Numbered from the stretch's first letter, positions 1 through 10,168 are shown. The stretch: DNA of 64,000 bases from Psychrobacter nivimaris (GCF_009812035.1 NZ_VZIZ01000011.1:1-64000); one strand, 5' to 3'. Notes: generated from the letters alone by a model not told the origin. Translations and numbers: made by a program.

Positions 1-1133
1 GCGAAGCGAAGACCTTTGTCCATAGCGATTGGGTGGATAAGCTCTACGCCCATCTCAACGTTATCACCAGGCATTACCATTTCAGTACCGTCTTGTAATT
101 GGATTGCGCCAGTTACGTCAGTAGTACGGAAGTAGAACTGTGGACGATAGCCGTTTAGGAATGGTGTGTGACGACCACCCTCTTCTTTGCTCAACACATA
201 TACTTCAGCGTCAAACTTGGTGTGAGGAGTGATTGAACCTGGCTTAGCTAGTACTTGGCCACGTTGTACGTCTTCACGCTTAGTACCACGTAGTAGTACG
301 CCACAGTTTTCGCCTGCACGACCTTCGTCAAGCAGTTTACGGAACATCTCTACACCAGTACAGGTGGTTTTTTGAGTGTCACGGATACCAACGATTTCGA
401 TCTCGTCGCCAACTTTAACGATACCAGATTCAACACGGCCTGTTACTACGGTACCACGACCTGAGATTGAGAATACGTCTTCGATTGGCATTAGGAATGC
501 TTTGTCGATGTCACGCTCTGGCTCTGGGATATAAGTGTCTAGTACGTTTAGTAGTTCTACAACAGCTGGTTGGCCGTATTTTTCTTGTGAGCCTTTTAGG
601 GCTTCAGTAGCAGAACCTTTAACGATAGGAGTGTCATCGCCTGGGAAGTCATAGTCGTTCAATAATTCACGAACTTCCATTTCTACTAGTTCAAGCAATT
701 CTTCGTCATCAACCATGTCACATTTGTTCATGAATACGATGATGTACGGTACGCCAACCTGACGTGAAAGCAAGATGTGCTCACGAGTCTGTGGCATAGG
801 GCCGTCAGTTGCAGATACGACTAGGATTGCGCCGTCCATCTGGGCCGCACCAGTGATCATGTTTTTAACATAATCGGCGTGACCTGGGCAATCTACGTGA
901 GCATAGTGACGGCTGTCTGTGTCATATTCTACGTGTGAGGTGTTGATTGTGATACCACGTGCTTTTTCTTCTGGTGCTGAGTCAATAGACGCGTAGTCTT
1001 TGGCTTCGCCACCAGAGGTGATTGCAGCTACGGTTGCGATTGCAGCGGTAAGGGTTGTTTTACCATGGTCAACGTGTCCGATTGTACCGACGTTGACGTG
1101 TGGCTTGTTACGTTCAAACTTGGCCTTTGCCAT
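1..1133 (-). CDS. tuf: Elongation factor Tu, 3' end cut by window edge
   Basis: EF-Tu is the GTPase that delivers aminoacyl-tRNA to the ribosomal A site. The first 377 codons are present; the family is about 394-396 residues, so only the last beta-barrel strands are missing. The N-terminus reads [17 protein letters not shown], followed by the P-loop GHVDHGKT, the DTAR/DCPGH switch region and NKCD/SAL GTP-binding motifs. The start is fixed by a strong AGAGGAAA ribosome binding site just upstream of the ATG. It is the last gene of a tRNA-tuf operon read on the minus strand, the arrangement of E. coli thrU-tyrU-glyT-thrT-tufB. A second tuf copy near fusA is usual in related genomes but cannot be judged here. 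Confidence 0.97.
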   Translation of the reverse strand, partial: MAKAKFERNKPHVNVGTIGHVDHGKTTLTAAIATVAAITSGGEAKDYASIDSAPEEKARGITINTSHVEYDTDSRHYAHVDCPGHADYVKNMITGAAQMDGAILVVSATDGPMPQTREHILLSRQVGVPYIIVFMNKCDMVDDEELLELVEMEVRELLNDYDFPGDDTPIVKGSATEALKGSQEKYGQPAVVELLNVLDTYIPEPERDIDKAFLMPIEDVFSISGRGTVVTGRVESGIVKVGDEIEIVGIRDTQKTTCTGVEMFRKLLDEGRAGENCGVLLRGTKREDVQRGQVLAKPGSITPHTKFDAEVYVLSKEEGGRHTPFLNGYRPQFYFRTTDVTGAIQLQDGTEMVMPGDNVEMGVELIHPIAMDKGLRF

Positions 1134-1273
1134 GGGTATTTCCTCTTTTTTTGGTGAATGATCAATAAAAAGCTGTTTAATGGCTCATAATAGAATTAAA
1201 TCATCATAAACCTAGCTATCAACCGCACGAACCACTGCTTAAACAATGCTCCGAACTAATTCTTGTATCCGTT

Positions 1274-1279
1274 ATTATA
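1274..1279 (-). promoter_or_regulatory. Candidate -10 element upstream of tuf
   Basis: A perfect TATAAT on the minus strand lies about 140 bases upstream of the tuf start, between the DUF6122-like gene and tuf. I see no good -35 at the right distance, so this is weak evidence for a separate tuf promoter inside the tRNA-tuf operon. Confidence 0.3.
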
Positions 1280-1399
1280 CGCTGACTTGTCTTAAATAGT
1301 CATACATCTCTCAATCGAAATCAACTTCTCTCTAACTAGTAGATATAAAGCTCGATTTCTTATAACCGTATAATTATCTTGATATGCAAGGTCGCGATA

Positions 1400-1717
1400 T
1401 TAGCTGACCGACATCATCAAACAATCCGTAAAATCCGTTAACATATGGAACAGCAATCCAATTCCAATGATATTAAAAGGCTTACGAAGAAAGAGTAAAA
1501 CAAAATACACTAGCATCGCATAATAAGTATGTAACGGATGAAAATTAATGCTACATCTATTTGCCTGAAATATTGGGTTTGCTACCAGATGATCTATATC
1601 AACCAACATGGTCGCAAGCAAAATCAGATATGCTTTTTTCCACTCTTTTTTAAAAAACGCAATCGCAATAAAAAGAGGGAAACCAAAGTGCAAAAAATAA
1701 TGTATGAATGTCTGCAT
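1400..1717 (-). CDS. Small membrane protein, DUF6122-like
   Basis: A 105-residue, strongly hydrophobic protein with about three to four membrane segments (roughly 8-22, 29-45, 64-78 and 82-98). It carries conserved-looking polar motifs, DIDHLVANPIF and NFHPLHTYYAM, with His and Asp residues near the membrane face; these resemble the DUF6122 family as I remember it. Function is unknown. It is co-directional with the upstream tRNA cluster and the downstream tuf gene and sits in the roughly 800-base gap between tRNA-Thr(GGT) and tuf, so it probably shares some of that transcript. The start has no strong ribosome binding site. Its reading frame and composition look like a real gene rather than a shadow. 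Confidence 0.72.
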   Translation of the reverse strand: MQTFIHYFLHFGFPLFIAIAFFKKEWKKAYLILLATMLVDIDHLVANPIFQANRCSINFHPLHTYYAMLVYFVLLFLRKPFNIIGIGLLFHMLTDFTDCLMMSVS

Positions 1718-1926
1718 ACTGACCTATTAGTTTTAGTCTTCTCTATATAAGACCATCAAAACCAATATTTATTAATATACTGACAGCACTAAAAGGCAAC
1801 ACCTCAGTGTCACCTTTGAATCATTGTCTACCGCACTACTGTTATATATTTCAATATTCTATAATTTCGATATCGACGTAAAGTTATATAAATAGCAAAA
1901 CAAGCATAAAAGGTATAAACAATAAA

Positions 1927-2001
<75 letters not shown>

Positions 2002-2104
2002 GTATATTGAAACCTTTGAACTGCACTAAAAAAAATATCACGATGCAGCAATAATTACTGACTCTCGTGATGATTTATTGTTATGCTTTGCGATGGTGTA
2101 TATA

Positions 2105-2178
2105 TGGAGCGGGTGGCGGGAATCGAACCCGCGTCATTAGCTTGGAAGGCTAAGGTGTTACCATTATACCACACCCGC
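2105..2178 (-). tRNA. glyT: tRNA-Gly (TCC)
   Basis: Cloverleaf on the minus strand with encoded CCA. The acceptor stem starts GCGGGTG, the anticodon loop is CTTCCAA giving anticodon TCC, and the T-loop is GGTTCGATTCC. Third tRNA of the cluster, matching glyT of E. coli in position and type. Confidence 0.96.
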
Positions 2179-2262
2179 ATTTACTCTTATTCAGGATAAC
2201 TCTAATCGAGAGTTATGAGATATAGAGAGTATGCTTGGCGCTATGACAAACTTTAGAAAATA

Positions 2263-2346
2263 TGGTGGTGGGGGAAGGATTCGAACCTTCGAAGCTTTCG
2301 CGACAGATTTACAGTCTGTTGGGTTTGACCGCTCCCCAACCCCACC
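2263..2346 (-). tRNA. tyrU: tRNA-Tyr (GTA)
   Basis: Class II tRNA on the minus strand with a long variable arm and encoded CCA. The acceptor stem starts GGTGGGG and the anticodon arm CAGACTGTAAATCTG gives anticodon GTA. Second tRNA of the cluster. Confidence 0.96.
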
Positions 2347-2413
2347 TTAGGTTGCTTTGAACAAAAATGACTTACATTTAAGACAAATTCATAAAAAGCT
2401 ACTTTAAGAGAGA

Positions 2414-2489
<76 letters not shown>

Positions 2490-2511
2490 TTGTTCTCTTA
2501 AAGTGGTGGCT

Positions 2512-2539
2512 ATTCTATCAAATTTTTTGAGATGCGCAA
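2512..2539 (-). promoter_or_regulatory. Candidate promoter of the tRNA-tuf operon
   Basis: On the minus strand TTGCGC (2539-2534) and TAGAAT (2517-2512) are separated by 16 bases, and the first tRNA begins about 22 bases further on. The -10 matches 5 of 6 consensus bases; the -35 keeps only TTG. The stretch after the -10 (AGCCACC) is C-rich, as in many stable-RNA promoters, but stringent control is only an inference. Confidence 0.5.
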
Positions 2540-2681
2540 GCACTTTTTCATATTTTTTTAAATTAATTTGATATAAATATTTAAGTCACTGATTAAGCTA
2601 GTTTTTTTATAAATAAAAATATGACGATAAATTGGCTTTTTACTTGCAGCCTTTATTTTTGCCATATCACTAGCTCTTTAA

Positions 2682-4178
2682 TTAGCGAATACGCAAGCCA
2701 TTACAGGCCATTTCTACCGCTTTTATTAATGCCAATGCTTTTTTATTGGTTTCATCCCATTCTTTTTCTGGAACAGAATCAGCAACAACCCCTGCTCCGG
2801 CTTGAATATGTATCTCACCACGGCGCATCACCGCAGTACGGATAGCAATGGCAGTGTCCATATTACCATTCCAACCTAAATAACCGACTGAACCACCAAA
2901 CACCGTTCGACGTACTGGTTCTATCTCATCGATAATTTGCATGGCACGGATTTTGGGTGCACCCGATAGCGTCCCAGCTGGGAAAGTGGCACAAAATACA
3001 TCTAGTGCATCTTTGTCAGCTCGTATCGTACCCTCAATATTAGATGCGATATGCATCACTTGTGAGTAGCGCTCTATAAACATCTTTTCTGTGACTTTGA
3101 CACTGCCATATTCGCAAACGCGGCCAATATCATTGCGACCCAAATCAATAAGCATCAAATGTTCGGCTGTTTCCTTCTCATCATTTAGCAGCTCTTGCTC
3201 AAGCGCTAGGTCTTCAGCCTCATCTCGGCCACGTTGCCGTGTCCCTGCCAGCGGCCTTACCGTCACCTTGCCATTTTCGATACGGGATAGAATTTCAGGA
3301 GAAGCACCGATAATATCAAAGCGTTTGTGATCATCGAGTGTATAGCCATGCACCAAAAACAGATATGGTGAAGGATTTAGGTAGCGAAGCGCACGATAGA
3401 CGGCTAGAGAGTCACCTGTATAGTCCGCTGTCAAGCGCTGCGCTGGTACTACCTGCATAACGTCACCTGCGGCAATGTAATCCTTTATTTTATCGACATC
3501 ACTACAGTATTTTTCGGCACCTGTTTGCGATATAAATTTAGGCGTAGGCATCACAGGTGCTCGCAGATTTGATGGCTCTGCTAGCTTTTCCTCGATTTGT
3601 TCTAGCTCACGAATAGCTGAACTGTAGCCATCCTCAGACTGGCAATCAGCATAGACGATGATTGATAGCGTATTCTCTAAATTATCAAATACAATAACGC
3701 TCATCGAAAGCATCAGCCACATATCTGGCATCGACATTGGATTGGGCGCATCAGATAAGCCGACACTTGGCTCAATAACACGTACCATATCGTAGCCAAA
3801 GTAACCTACTAGACCGCCGCTAAAGCTCGGCATCGTCGGCACATCTTCAGCGGTTGGCATTTGATACTGCGCCATCAGCTCACGCAGGTAATCAAAAGGA
3901 TTCTCTACCGCCTCTGTATCGATATGATCGTTTCGTTTGGTCGTCATATTGCCATCAGCGTACTGCAAAATCAGATCGCTACCCAATCCAATCATGGAGT
4001 ATCGTGCCCAGCGCTCACCGCCTACCACAGACTCAAACAAATAGGCAGAGCCGTTTAGATCACGCACTTTGGAGAATACAGATACGGGAGTCTGCGCATC
4101 CATCAGACGCTTTTTTACTAGCGGTGCGTGACTAAAGCCTCTATCTCTAAAAGCTTGGTATTCTTCAAAAGTCATCAT
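2682..4178 (-). CDS. trpE: Anthranilate synthase component I
   Basis: TrpE converts chorismate to anthranilate with ammonia from TrpG, the first committed step of tryptophan synthesis. At 498 residues it has family length. The N-terminal half carries the regulatory motif ESVVGGERWARYS (about 49-61), which in the family helps bind tryptophan for feedback inhibition. The chorismate-binding half has GASPEILSRIENG, RPLAGTRQRG, LIDLGRNDIGRV and TFPAGTLSGAPKIRAM, all diagnostic. Two ATGs begin the frame and an AAGAGA sequence lies 8 bases upstream of the first. No trpG, trpD or trpC lies beside it, so the gene stands apart from the rest of the pathway. I see no leader peptide of the attenuator type upstream. 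Confidence 0.96.
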   Translation of the reverse strand: MMTFEEYQAFRDRGFSHAPLVKKRLMDAQTPVSVFSKVRDLNGSAYLFESVVGGERWARYSMIGLGSDLILQYADGNMTTKRNDHIDTEAVENPFDYLRELMAQYQMPTAEDVPTMPSFSGGLVGYFGYDMVRVIEPSVGLSDAPNPMSMPDMWLMLSMSVIVFDNLENTLSIIVYADCQSEDGYSSAIRELEQIEEKLAEPSNLRAPVMPTPKFISQTGAEKYCSDVDKIKDYIAAGDVMQVVPAQRLTADYTGDSLAVYRALRYLNPSPYLFLVHGYTLDDHKRFDIIGASPEILSRIENGKVTVRPLAGTRQRGRDEAEDLALEQELLNDEKETAEHLMLIDLGRNDIGRVCEYGSVKVTEKMFIERYSQVMHIASNIEGTIRADKDALDVFCATFPAGTLSGAPKIRAMQIIDEIEPVRRTVFGGSVGYLGWNGNMDTAIAIRTAVMRRGEIHIQAGAGVVADSVPEKEWDETNKKALALIKAVEMACNGLRIR

Positions 4179-4352
4179 AATAGCAATCTCTTAGCACCTT
4201 ATAGGCAATAATAAAACTACAAGCTGCTCTAAAAATATAGCGCCAATATTCGCTAAAATATCGACGCTACAATAAGTCATTTGTTTAAAAAACGGTAAGT
4301 ACAACAAGGCTCTCGATCAAAAATTACGACAAAGACCTAGTGTAGAATTGAA

Positions 4353-5573
4353 TTATGCACCGCCCATATTAAACAACCATAAGGCCAAACCGATAATTAG
4401 AATGGTCACAAATACCCATATAAACCAGCCGCCGCTCGCTTTTTTCTCTACATGACCTGCATGTGCAGGGTTGCTGATTTCTTGATCCATCGCATTATTA
4501 CCTTCGGTACCAAGATCGCGCGGCTGCCCTAAATTAGCCGTACCTGAAAACTGGGCACTAGCTGCTTGTTTGGCTTTTAAAACTTCAGGGTCAGCTTCTT
4601 CTTGTAACTCTGTTTTTGTTGTTTTGTCGTGTTCGTCTTGGACTGCTGGCTCTTCATGCACTGCTGGCTGCTTTTCTACCACTGGCGCGCTATCAGTAGA
4701 TGCTGCCTGTGATGGCTCTGTAGACGACACAGCTTCTGTTTGGGTTGCTGTTGGTACAGATGTGTCATCTACCCCTTCTGTAGCAACTGGCGTTTCTTCT
4801 ACTGGCGTAGGCGATGCCGCATCCACGTCAGACAGTACTTCATCAATCCCTGTTTCTTTGACAACTGGCTCTGTAGCAACGGCTTCTTTAGTAGCTAGCT
4901 CTTCAACAGCTGGTTCTTCAACAACTGGTTCAACGGTTTCGTGCGTAGGAGTGACTGATTCTTCGGTCATATCTGAGCCGGTATCTACAGGTACAGTATC
5001 ATCTGTAGCAGGTAACATTTCTTCGATACCAGTTTCTTTGATCACTGGCTCATTACCTGTTTGCTCTATGATCGGCTCTTCTTCAATTAGAGCTTCTTTG
5101 CTGGAACTTTCTTCAAGAACGTTTCCCTCAACTATCTGCTCTTCAGTCACAGACTCACTAGCAGGGGTTTCTGGCACGACCGCTGTGTCAGCATCTTCAT
5201 GTGTATCTGCTACTAGCTCCTCTGTAGTCACTGGCGCAGCAGATGCCTGTACTTGAAAGCTAAAACTTGCAAAGCCAAGCGTATCATTTGCTTTGAGATG
5301 ACTAGATTCATTACCTGCAATACGTTGCTCATTAATAAACGTACCATTAGAAGAGTCTAAGTCTTTTACGTACAGCTGACCGTCTAACACACTGAGTACC
5401 GCGTGATTGCGAGAAACCTGCTTGCTACCTAGGACTACGTCGTTATCACTACCACGACCTATAGATAAGCTATCACTAACCGTCAGTGTTAGGTCACCTA
5501 GCGCTTCGGTCAATGCATTTAGCTGCCAAGTTGTACTTGCTGCCGTATTCATACTATCTGTCTCGTTTGTCAT
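4353..5573 (-). CDS. FHA-domain protein with C-terminal membrane anchor
   Basis: 406 residues in three parts. The N-terminal forkhead-associated domain (about 18-110) has the phosphothreonine-binding motifs IGRGSDNDVVL, SRNHAVL and DSSNGTFIN. A middle region of about 240 residues is very acidic and rich in Glu, Val, Thr and Ala, low in complexity, and contains two copies of a motif close to EPVVKETGIDEVL about 60 residues apart. The extreme C-terminus has one membrane helix (WFIWVFVTILIIGLALWLF), so the protein is probably tail-anchored with the FHA domain in the cytoplasm. Start is set by an AAGGAG site 8 bases upstream of the ATG. No Ser/Thr kinase or type VI genes lie nearby. Partner and function are unknown. 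Confidence 0.85.
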   Translation of the reverse strand: MTNETDSMNTAASTTWQLNALTEALGDLTLTVSDSLSIGRGSDNDVVLGSKQVSRNHAVLSVLDGQLYVKDLDSSNGTFINEQRIAGNESSHLKANDTLGFASFSFQVQASAAPVTTEELVADTHEDADTAVVPETPASESVTEEQIVEGNVLEESSSKEALIEEEPIIEQTGNEPVIKETGIEEMLPATDDTVPVDTGSDMTEESVTPTHETVEPVVEEPAVEELATKEAVATEPVVKETGIDEVLSDVDAASPTPVEETPVATEGVDDTSVPTATQTEAVSSTEPSQAASTDSAPVVEKQPAVHEEPAVQDEHDKTTKTELQEEADPEVLKAKQAASAQFSGTANLGQPRDLGTEGNNAMDQEISNPAHAGHVEKKASGGWFIWVFVTILIIGLALWLFNMGGA

Positions 5574-5730
5574 GTTATAACTCCTTATTTTTCTATTGAA
5601 TATCCAATGATGCTAAAAATAATAACTCTAAAATATTACTGCCAATTTGTGATAAGTATTGTCGCTATTTCTTTAATAATAGTTGCCTAGCACGGTTTAT
5701 TAAGTACTTTCCTCAGACACCATACAGTAT

Positions 5731-6582
5731 TTACTTTGGTATAAAGTGAGGTTTTATAACTTTGTCGAGCTTGTTATAGGGGATATTAAGAATAGGCATA
5801 CCGTAAGCATATGGGCCGATAGAATAATGCTGGTAACGAATGCTAACGCCTGTATCAGTCAAGGTCACATTATCGCTCAACGTAAATGGCCAGTTTTTCT
5901 CATAACTGCTCACGTCTTCGGCAACCGTTTTAACCCACGTTTTATAAGCATCATAGGCAAGTGCCTCAAAACGAGGTTTTTTACCTGAGATAAGCATGTC
6001 GTCAAGCGTGACCTGCTTTTTGGTACTTGGGTCAAATACTAGGTACTCGCTATAAGGCATGCCGTGTGCACCGCCAGTATAGACATAGGAACTAATCTCA
6101 AACAGTTCAAAATCATCGACATGACCTAAGTAAATGGGCGCTATCATTAAATTATAACCCCACGACACATCATCAGGCATATCTTGAAATTGCGAGCTCA
6201 CAAAGCTATCAAGAGCAGCCGTAACTTCCTTCTTGCTGCTTTTACCCTTGATAGGTGCTGACTCTGTCATCTGACTATTAACGACCATATTATCGATACG
6301 GGCATTGGCAATCTCATCTGTCCAGTTTTGACTGCTTTTGAGATATTTAACTTCAATCTCTGGACAATTATCACGCTTGTCACACGTCTCTTGTATATTA
6401 CTGGGTAGTTGATACGGTAGATATTCAGTGCTGCTAATAAAGTTTCCTGCATTTACCGACGTACTAACGGCACTTAACAGTAGGCTGCCAGTCAACATAG
6501 CAATTGAACGTCTCTGGCTTACCTTTATCGAAAATAGATCAGCCGATATCGATTTATCATCAGTTTGAGTCGTAGTGTGCAT
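5731..6582 (-). CDS. Exported RsiV/DUF3298-like protein
   Basis: 283 residues. After a polar N-terminal stretch of about 28 residues there is a hydrophobic segment (AMLTGSLLLSAVSTSV) ending near NAG, consistent with an unusually long signal peptide or a start further downstream. The C-terminal half has the DUF3298/RsiV signature, including FELFEISSYVYTGGAHGMPY and a following VTLDDM segment. In Bacillus RsiV the domain binds lysozyme, but many Gram-negative members have no known role, so only a periplasmic protein of this family is claimed. An AGAGGA site precedes the ATG. No sigma factor gene is adjacent, which argues against an anti-sigma role here. Confidence 0.75.
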   Translation of the reverse strand: MHTTTQTDDKSISADLFSIKVSQRRSIAMLTGSLLLSAVSTSVNAGNFISSTEYLPYQLPSNIQETCDKRDNCPEIEVKYLKSSQNWTDEIANARIDNMVVNSQMTESAPIKGKSSKKEVTAALDSFVSSQFQDMPDDVSWGYNLMIAPIYLGHVDDFELFEISSYVYTGGAHGMPYSEYLVFDPSTKKQVTLDDMLISGKKPRFEALAYDAYKTWVKTVAEDVSSYEKNWPFTLSDNVTLTDTGVSIRYQHYSIGPYAYGMPILNIPYNKLDKVIKPHFIPK

Positions 6583-6724
6583 ATGTCCTCTTTTATAAAT
6601 ATAAAATGTTGTTTATCATTCTACCGTAACAATTGCACTGTATTGTAGGAACACTGTTCACGTTTTTGAGGTGATGTAAGCGAACGATTATCTGACTCTT
6701 ACTACTTAAATCGTAAATACAGGC

Positions 6725-6752
6725 AATAAAAAAGACACGGCTGGCGTGTCTT
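6725..6752 (-). terminator. Intrinsic terminator of prfC
   Basis: On the minus strand an 8-bp stem AAGACACG/CGTGTCTT with a 5-base loop is followed by a T-rich run, 33 bases past the prfC stop codon. Confidence 0.85.
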
Positions 6753-6784
6753 AATCAATAAACGATATAAGCGTATAAATAAAT

Positions 6785-8380
6785 TTAATGTTCGCGAGTG
6801 CTACTAAAAGTCACTTCTGGATAGCGGTCTTGCATCAGTTGTAGATTGACACGTGACGGTGCAAGATAGGTTAGATAACCGCCCCCATCTAATGATAATT
6901 GGTCATGGGCTTTTTTCTTAAATTTCGCCAATGCTACTTCGTCATCACAATGAATCCAGCGTACTGTAGCTATCGATACTGGCTCAAAAGTACACTGAAC
7001 TTTGTACTCTTCTTTTAGACGATGCGCGACCACTTCAAACTGTAGGACACCGACTGCGCCTAAGACCAAGTCATTATTAATCTGCGGCATAAAGACCTGC
7101 GTTGCACCCTCTTCGCTCAACTGCTGCAGGCCTTTTTGCAGGGCTTTTGATTTAAGCGGATCTTTTAGCACCACACGGCGGAACAATTCAGGGGCGAAAT
7201 GTGGAATACCCGTAAAGCTTAACTCTTCACCCTCAGTGAAGCTGTCACCGATAGAGATGGTGCCATGGTTATGCAAACCAATGATATCACCCGGATAGGC
7301 TTCTTCTAGCGCCTCGCGGTCACCTGCTAAAAAGGTCAAAGCATCAGCAATACGTACGTCTTTACCCAGACGCACGTGCTTCATTTTCATACCCTTTTCG
7401 TACTTACCAGAGCACACTCGCAAGAACGCAATACGGTCACGATGACGCGGATCCATATTGGCCTGAATCTTAAAGACGAAGCCCGTAAAATCTGTCTCGG
7501 TGGCTGATACTTCACGCTCAGTCGTTGGATGGGCTTTTGGCGGCGGAGCATATTTGACCAAGGTATCAAGTACCATGTTTACCCCAAAGTTACCCAATGC
7601 CGTGCCAAACAATACTGGCGTCATCTCGCCAGCCAAAAATGCTTCAACACTGAACTCTTCTAGCGCCATCTGTACCAGCTCAAGCGACTCTTCAAAAGCG
7701 TCAAACATCAACTGTCCTAGGCGCTCACGGATATCTGGATAATCGTAGCCTTCTCGGGTCTCAGAGACCGTCATCTTGCCGCCATTACCTTTTTCATAAA
7801 AGTAAGTTTTGTTTTCAGTCAAATGATAGACGCCAATGAAATCTTGACCCATACCGATAGGCCAAGTCACTGGGATACATTTGATTTTTAGAACGGCTTC
7901 GATTTCGCTAAGCAATTCAAGCGGCTCACGAATCTGACGATCTAGCTTGTTGACGAATGAGATGATAGGTGTATCGCGCATACGACACACTTCCATCAGC
8001 TTGATGGTTCGTTCTTCGACACCTTTTGCGCCATCGACCATCATCAGCGCACTATCCACTGCGGTCAAAGTACGGTAAGTATCTTCACTAAAGTCGGCGT
8101 GACCTGGGGTATCTAGTAGGTTGACCATATGGTCTTTATACGGAAACTGCATGACAGACGTCGTAATCGAGATACCACGCTCTTGCTCCATGCTCATCCA
8201 ATCTGAGGTTGCATGACGATCTGTCTTACGGCCTTTTACTTCGCCCACTACCTGAATCGCTTGACCCCACAACAGGAGTTTTTCGGTCATGGTGGTCTTA
8301 CCAGCATCGGGATGCGAGATGATGGCAAAGGTGCGGCGCTTAGCAACTTCTTTGTTTAATTTCTTTGGATCTACGCTCAT
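6785..8380 (-). CDS. prfC: Peptide chain release factor 3
   Basis: RF3 is the GTPase that removes RF1/RF2 from the ribosome after termination. The 531-residue protein has G1 [17 protein letters not shown]3 [18 protein letters not shown] and G4 NKLDRQ, then the RF3-specific barrel and C-terminal domain. The longest frame begins with TTG at 8395 (MKLKI), but the ATG at 8380 gives [20 protein letters not shown], which matches the family start, and neither has a strong ribosome binding site. I take the ATG. A terminator follows directly, so the gene is probably transcribed alone. Confidence 0.94.
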   Translation of the reverse strand: MSVDPKKLNKEVAKRRTFAIISHPDAGKTTMTEKLLLWGQAIQVVGEVKGRKTDRHATSDWMSMEQERGISITTSVMQFPYKDHMVNLLDTPGHADFSEDTYRTLTAVDSALMMVDGAKGVEERTIKLMEVCRMRDTPIISFVNKLDRQIREPLELLSEIEAVLKIKCIPVTWPIGMGQDFIGVYHLTENKTYFYEKGNGGKMTVSETREGYDYPDIRERLGQLMFDAFEESLELVQMALEEFSVEAFLAGEMTPVLFGTALGNFGVNMVLDTLVKYAPPPKAHPTTEREVSATETDFTGFVFKIQANMDPRHRDRIAFLRVCSGKYEKGMKMKHVRLGKDVRIADALTFLAGDREALEEAYPGDIIGLHNHGTISIGDSFTEGEELSFTGIPHFAPELFRRVVLKDPLKSKALQKGLQQLSEEGATQVFMPQINNDLVLGAVGVLQFEVVAHRLKEEYKVQCTFEPVSIATVRWIHCDDEVALAKFKKKAHDQLSLDGGGYLTYLAPSRVNLQLMQDRYPEVTFSSTREH

Positions 8381-8489
8381 AATTTTCAGCTTCAACAGTT
8401 ATGTGATTTAGAAGTGACTCTAAATAAATAAAATAAATAATGGGCGTATTGTAGCGGATTTAGCATCAGGGTGCAGAATTAGCGTATAA

Positions 8490-8526
8490 AAAAACACGCT
8501 CCGTTATTTAAACAAAGCGTGTTTTT
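8490..8526 (-). terminator. Intrinsic terminator after the lipoprotein gene
   Basis: Inverted repeat AAAAACACGCT/AGCGTGTTTTT with a 15-base loop, 59 bases past the lipoprotein stop codon on the minus strand. The symmetric A and T runs mean it could also act on the other strand. Confidence 0.75.
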
Positions 8527-8585
8527 GGGCTTTTAAATTGTGATCATCCTGCTTGAGTAGCACGACTAATAGCCATCAATTCATC

Positions 8586-9488
8586 TCAGTAGTAGCGTTC
8601 TATTTGCTCAGCTAAGAAGTCGCCAGCCACCTCATTGACGATTGTACAATCGACTACGTCAAAACGACTGTCCGTATTCGGGTCAGTACTACCTTTGGCG
8701 ACATAATTTGCCTCATAAATATCCTTCCCATATTCAACACCACTATATTCATAGGCAGGTTGATTTTTATATTCAAAGAACATCACTTGCGCCGCTTTTA
8801 GTTTACTCCCTTTGCCAACGTCAAACTCAGACAGTCTATAATCTCTATCATCACTAAAGCGTCGTTCGGCAGCTTCGATCCATTCACTTAATGACGAGTA
8901 TCCTGTCTTATTTTTGTCGTTGAATGCCCAAAATGATTGCTCGCTTGTCACGACTGGAATGTAACAAACGGAGCCTTCAGGGAAAGCAACATTGGATGGA
9001 ATTTCTGAGTAGTTGCTCAAATCGGTGAGAATACCGCGGCGTTCTTCGATATTCGTGCCCGTGCTATAACTGCGGGTCGTTAAGCCCGACAAGTCCAGTG
9101 TTTGATAGGTGGTTTGATAGTCCAGTTTGTTATTACTGTTTTTTTCATAGATAGGGCGTTTGACCGTGCGACCATTGACTCCGATGTCTTTGTTTTCGAG
9201 TCGACCTTCGAAATCATCTGCCAGTACCGTTCTGTCTAAATCATTTAGGCTCTGGTTGCTATAACTGTTGATGAGATTGGTAGTTTTGATGTTGCGCGCA
9301 CCAGTACGATACGTTTCATCAATTCGCGCAATTGCCGTAGCATTGGCTTTGCTATCGTAACTATTAGCAAAGCTTGTCAATGTAATCTCGCTACTAGCCG
9401 TCCCATAAGCGCCGTCTTCTTCCTCGCATCCTATCAAAGCGAGCGTCGTCAAAAAACAAACACTAGGTATCGCAATCCATCTATTCAT
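8586..9488 (-). CDS. Putative lipoprotein of unknown function
   Basis: 300 residues. The N-terminus MNRWIAIPSVCFLTTLALIGCEEED is a type II signal peptide with lipobox LIGC, so Cys21 is the likely lipidated residue. Asp/Glu residues follow the Cys; in enterobacteria Asp at +2 keeps lipoproteins in the inner membrane, and here +2 is Glu, so sorting is unclear. The mature part is polar, rich in Asn, Ser, Thr and Tyr, with no domain I recognise. A pair of Cys residues (in SVCYIP and VDCTIV) could form a disulfide. AAGGA lies 9 bases upstream of the ATG at 9488; an in-frame TTG directly before it is the alternative start. Confidence 0.75.
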   Translation of the reverse strand: MNRWIAIPSVCFLTTLALIGCEEEDGAYGTASSEITLTSFANSYDSKANATAIARIDETYRTGARNIKTTNLINSYSNQSLNDLDRTVLADDFEGRLENKDIGVNGRTVKRPIYEKNSNNKLDYQTTYQTLDLSGLTTRSYSTGTNIEERRGILTDLSNYSEIPSNVAFPEGSVCYIPVVTSEQSFWAFNDKNKTGYSSLSEWIEAAERRFSDDRDYRLSEFDVGKGSKLKAAQVMFFEYKNQPAYEYSGVEYGKDIYEANYVAKGSTDPNTDSRFDVVDCTIVNEVAGDFLAEQIERYY

Positions 9489-9754
9489 CAAACAATGTCC
9501 TTATGATTCAGATTTCTATTATCTGTACTGATAATATATATGGCTCATTACCGCTATTGCACCTCTTTGACGACTGTACAATAAGCTTGTAAATCTAGAA
9601 ACGAATAAAACTGTGCCCGAAATCTCATTTACAAACTAGTAGTATATATTTACTCCCAATGCACTGAGCTGCGCCTGCGATTTGTTATGCTAGGTTTCAC
9701 GTTGAGATTTACCATTCAGATATAAACATAAAAACTCACAACAAAGGATGTGTT

Positions 9755-10168
9755 ATGAAAACTCTATATTCTACCAAAGCAACTGTCGTGGGCGGCCGAG
9801 CAGGTTCAGTCAGCTTGAACGATAACGATCTTAGCATCAACATGGTACCACCAGGCTCCGGAAAAGAAGGTAATAATCCAGAACAACTTTTTGCTATGGG
9901 CTACAGCGCCTGCTTTGATAGTGCACTTGGTGCAGTCAAACAGATGGAAAAGGCAAAATTTGACTCGACTACTTCAATAGAAGTAGATTTACTACAAGGC
10001 GAAGGCCACGAATATAAACTGGCTGCTAAAATTCATGTCATTGGTGAAAATACAGACTTGTCAGCGGATGAGTTTCAACAGTTAGTTGAAAAAGCGCATC
10101 AAGTATGCCCATATTCTAAAGCCACACGTGGTAATATCGATGTTGAAGTCTCTTCAGAAGTAAAATAA
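9755..10168 (+). CDS. ohr: Organic hydroperoxide resistance protein, Ohr family
   Basis: Ohr is a cytoplasmic thiol peroxidase that reduces organic and fatty-acid hydroperoxides using lipoylated partners. The 137-residue length is typical. The two catalytic cysteines lie in YSACFDSA (about residue 53) and in HQVCPYSKATRGN (about residue 117), the Ohr pattern within the OsmC superfamily. Start is supported by AAGGATG 6 bases upstream. A strong terminator follows, so it is a single-gene unit. The MarR-type regulator OhrR, often adjacent, is not found here. Confidence 0.93.
   Translation: MKTLYSTKATVVGGRAGSVSLNDNDLSINMVPPGSGKEGNNPEQLFAMGYSACFDSALGAVKQMEKAKFDSTTSIEVDLLQGEGHEYKLAAKIHVIGENTDLSADEFQQLVEKAHQVCPYSKATRGNIDVEVSSEVK

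Noticed and set aside
4570..5256. 228-codon Ser/Thr/Val-rich frame on the plus strand
   Set aside because: It is the antisense of the Glu/Thr/Val-rich low-complexity region of the FHA gene; the repeat-like look comes from that.
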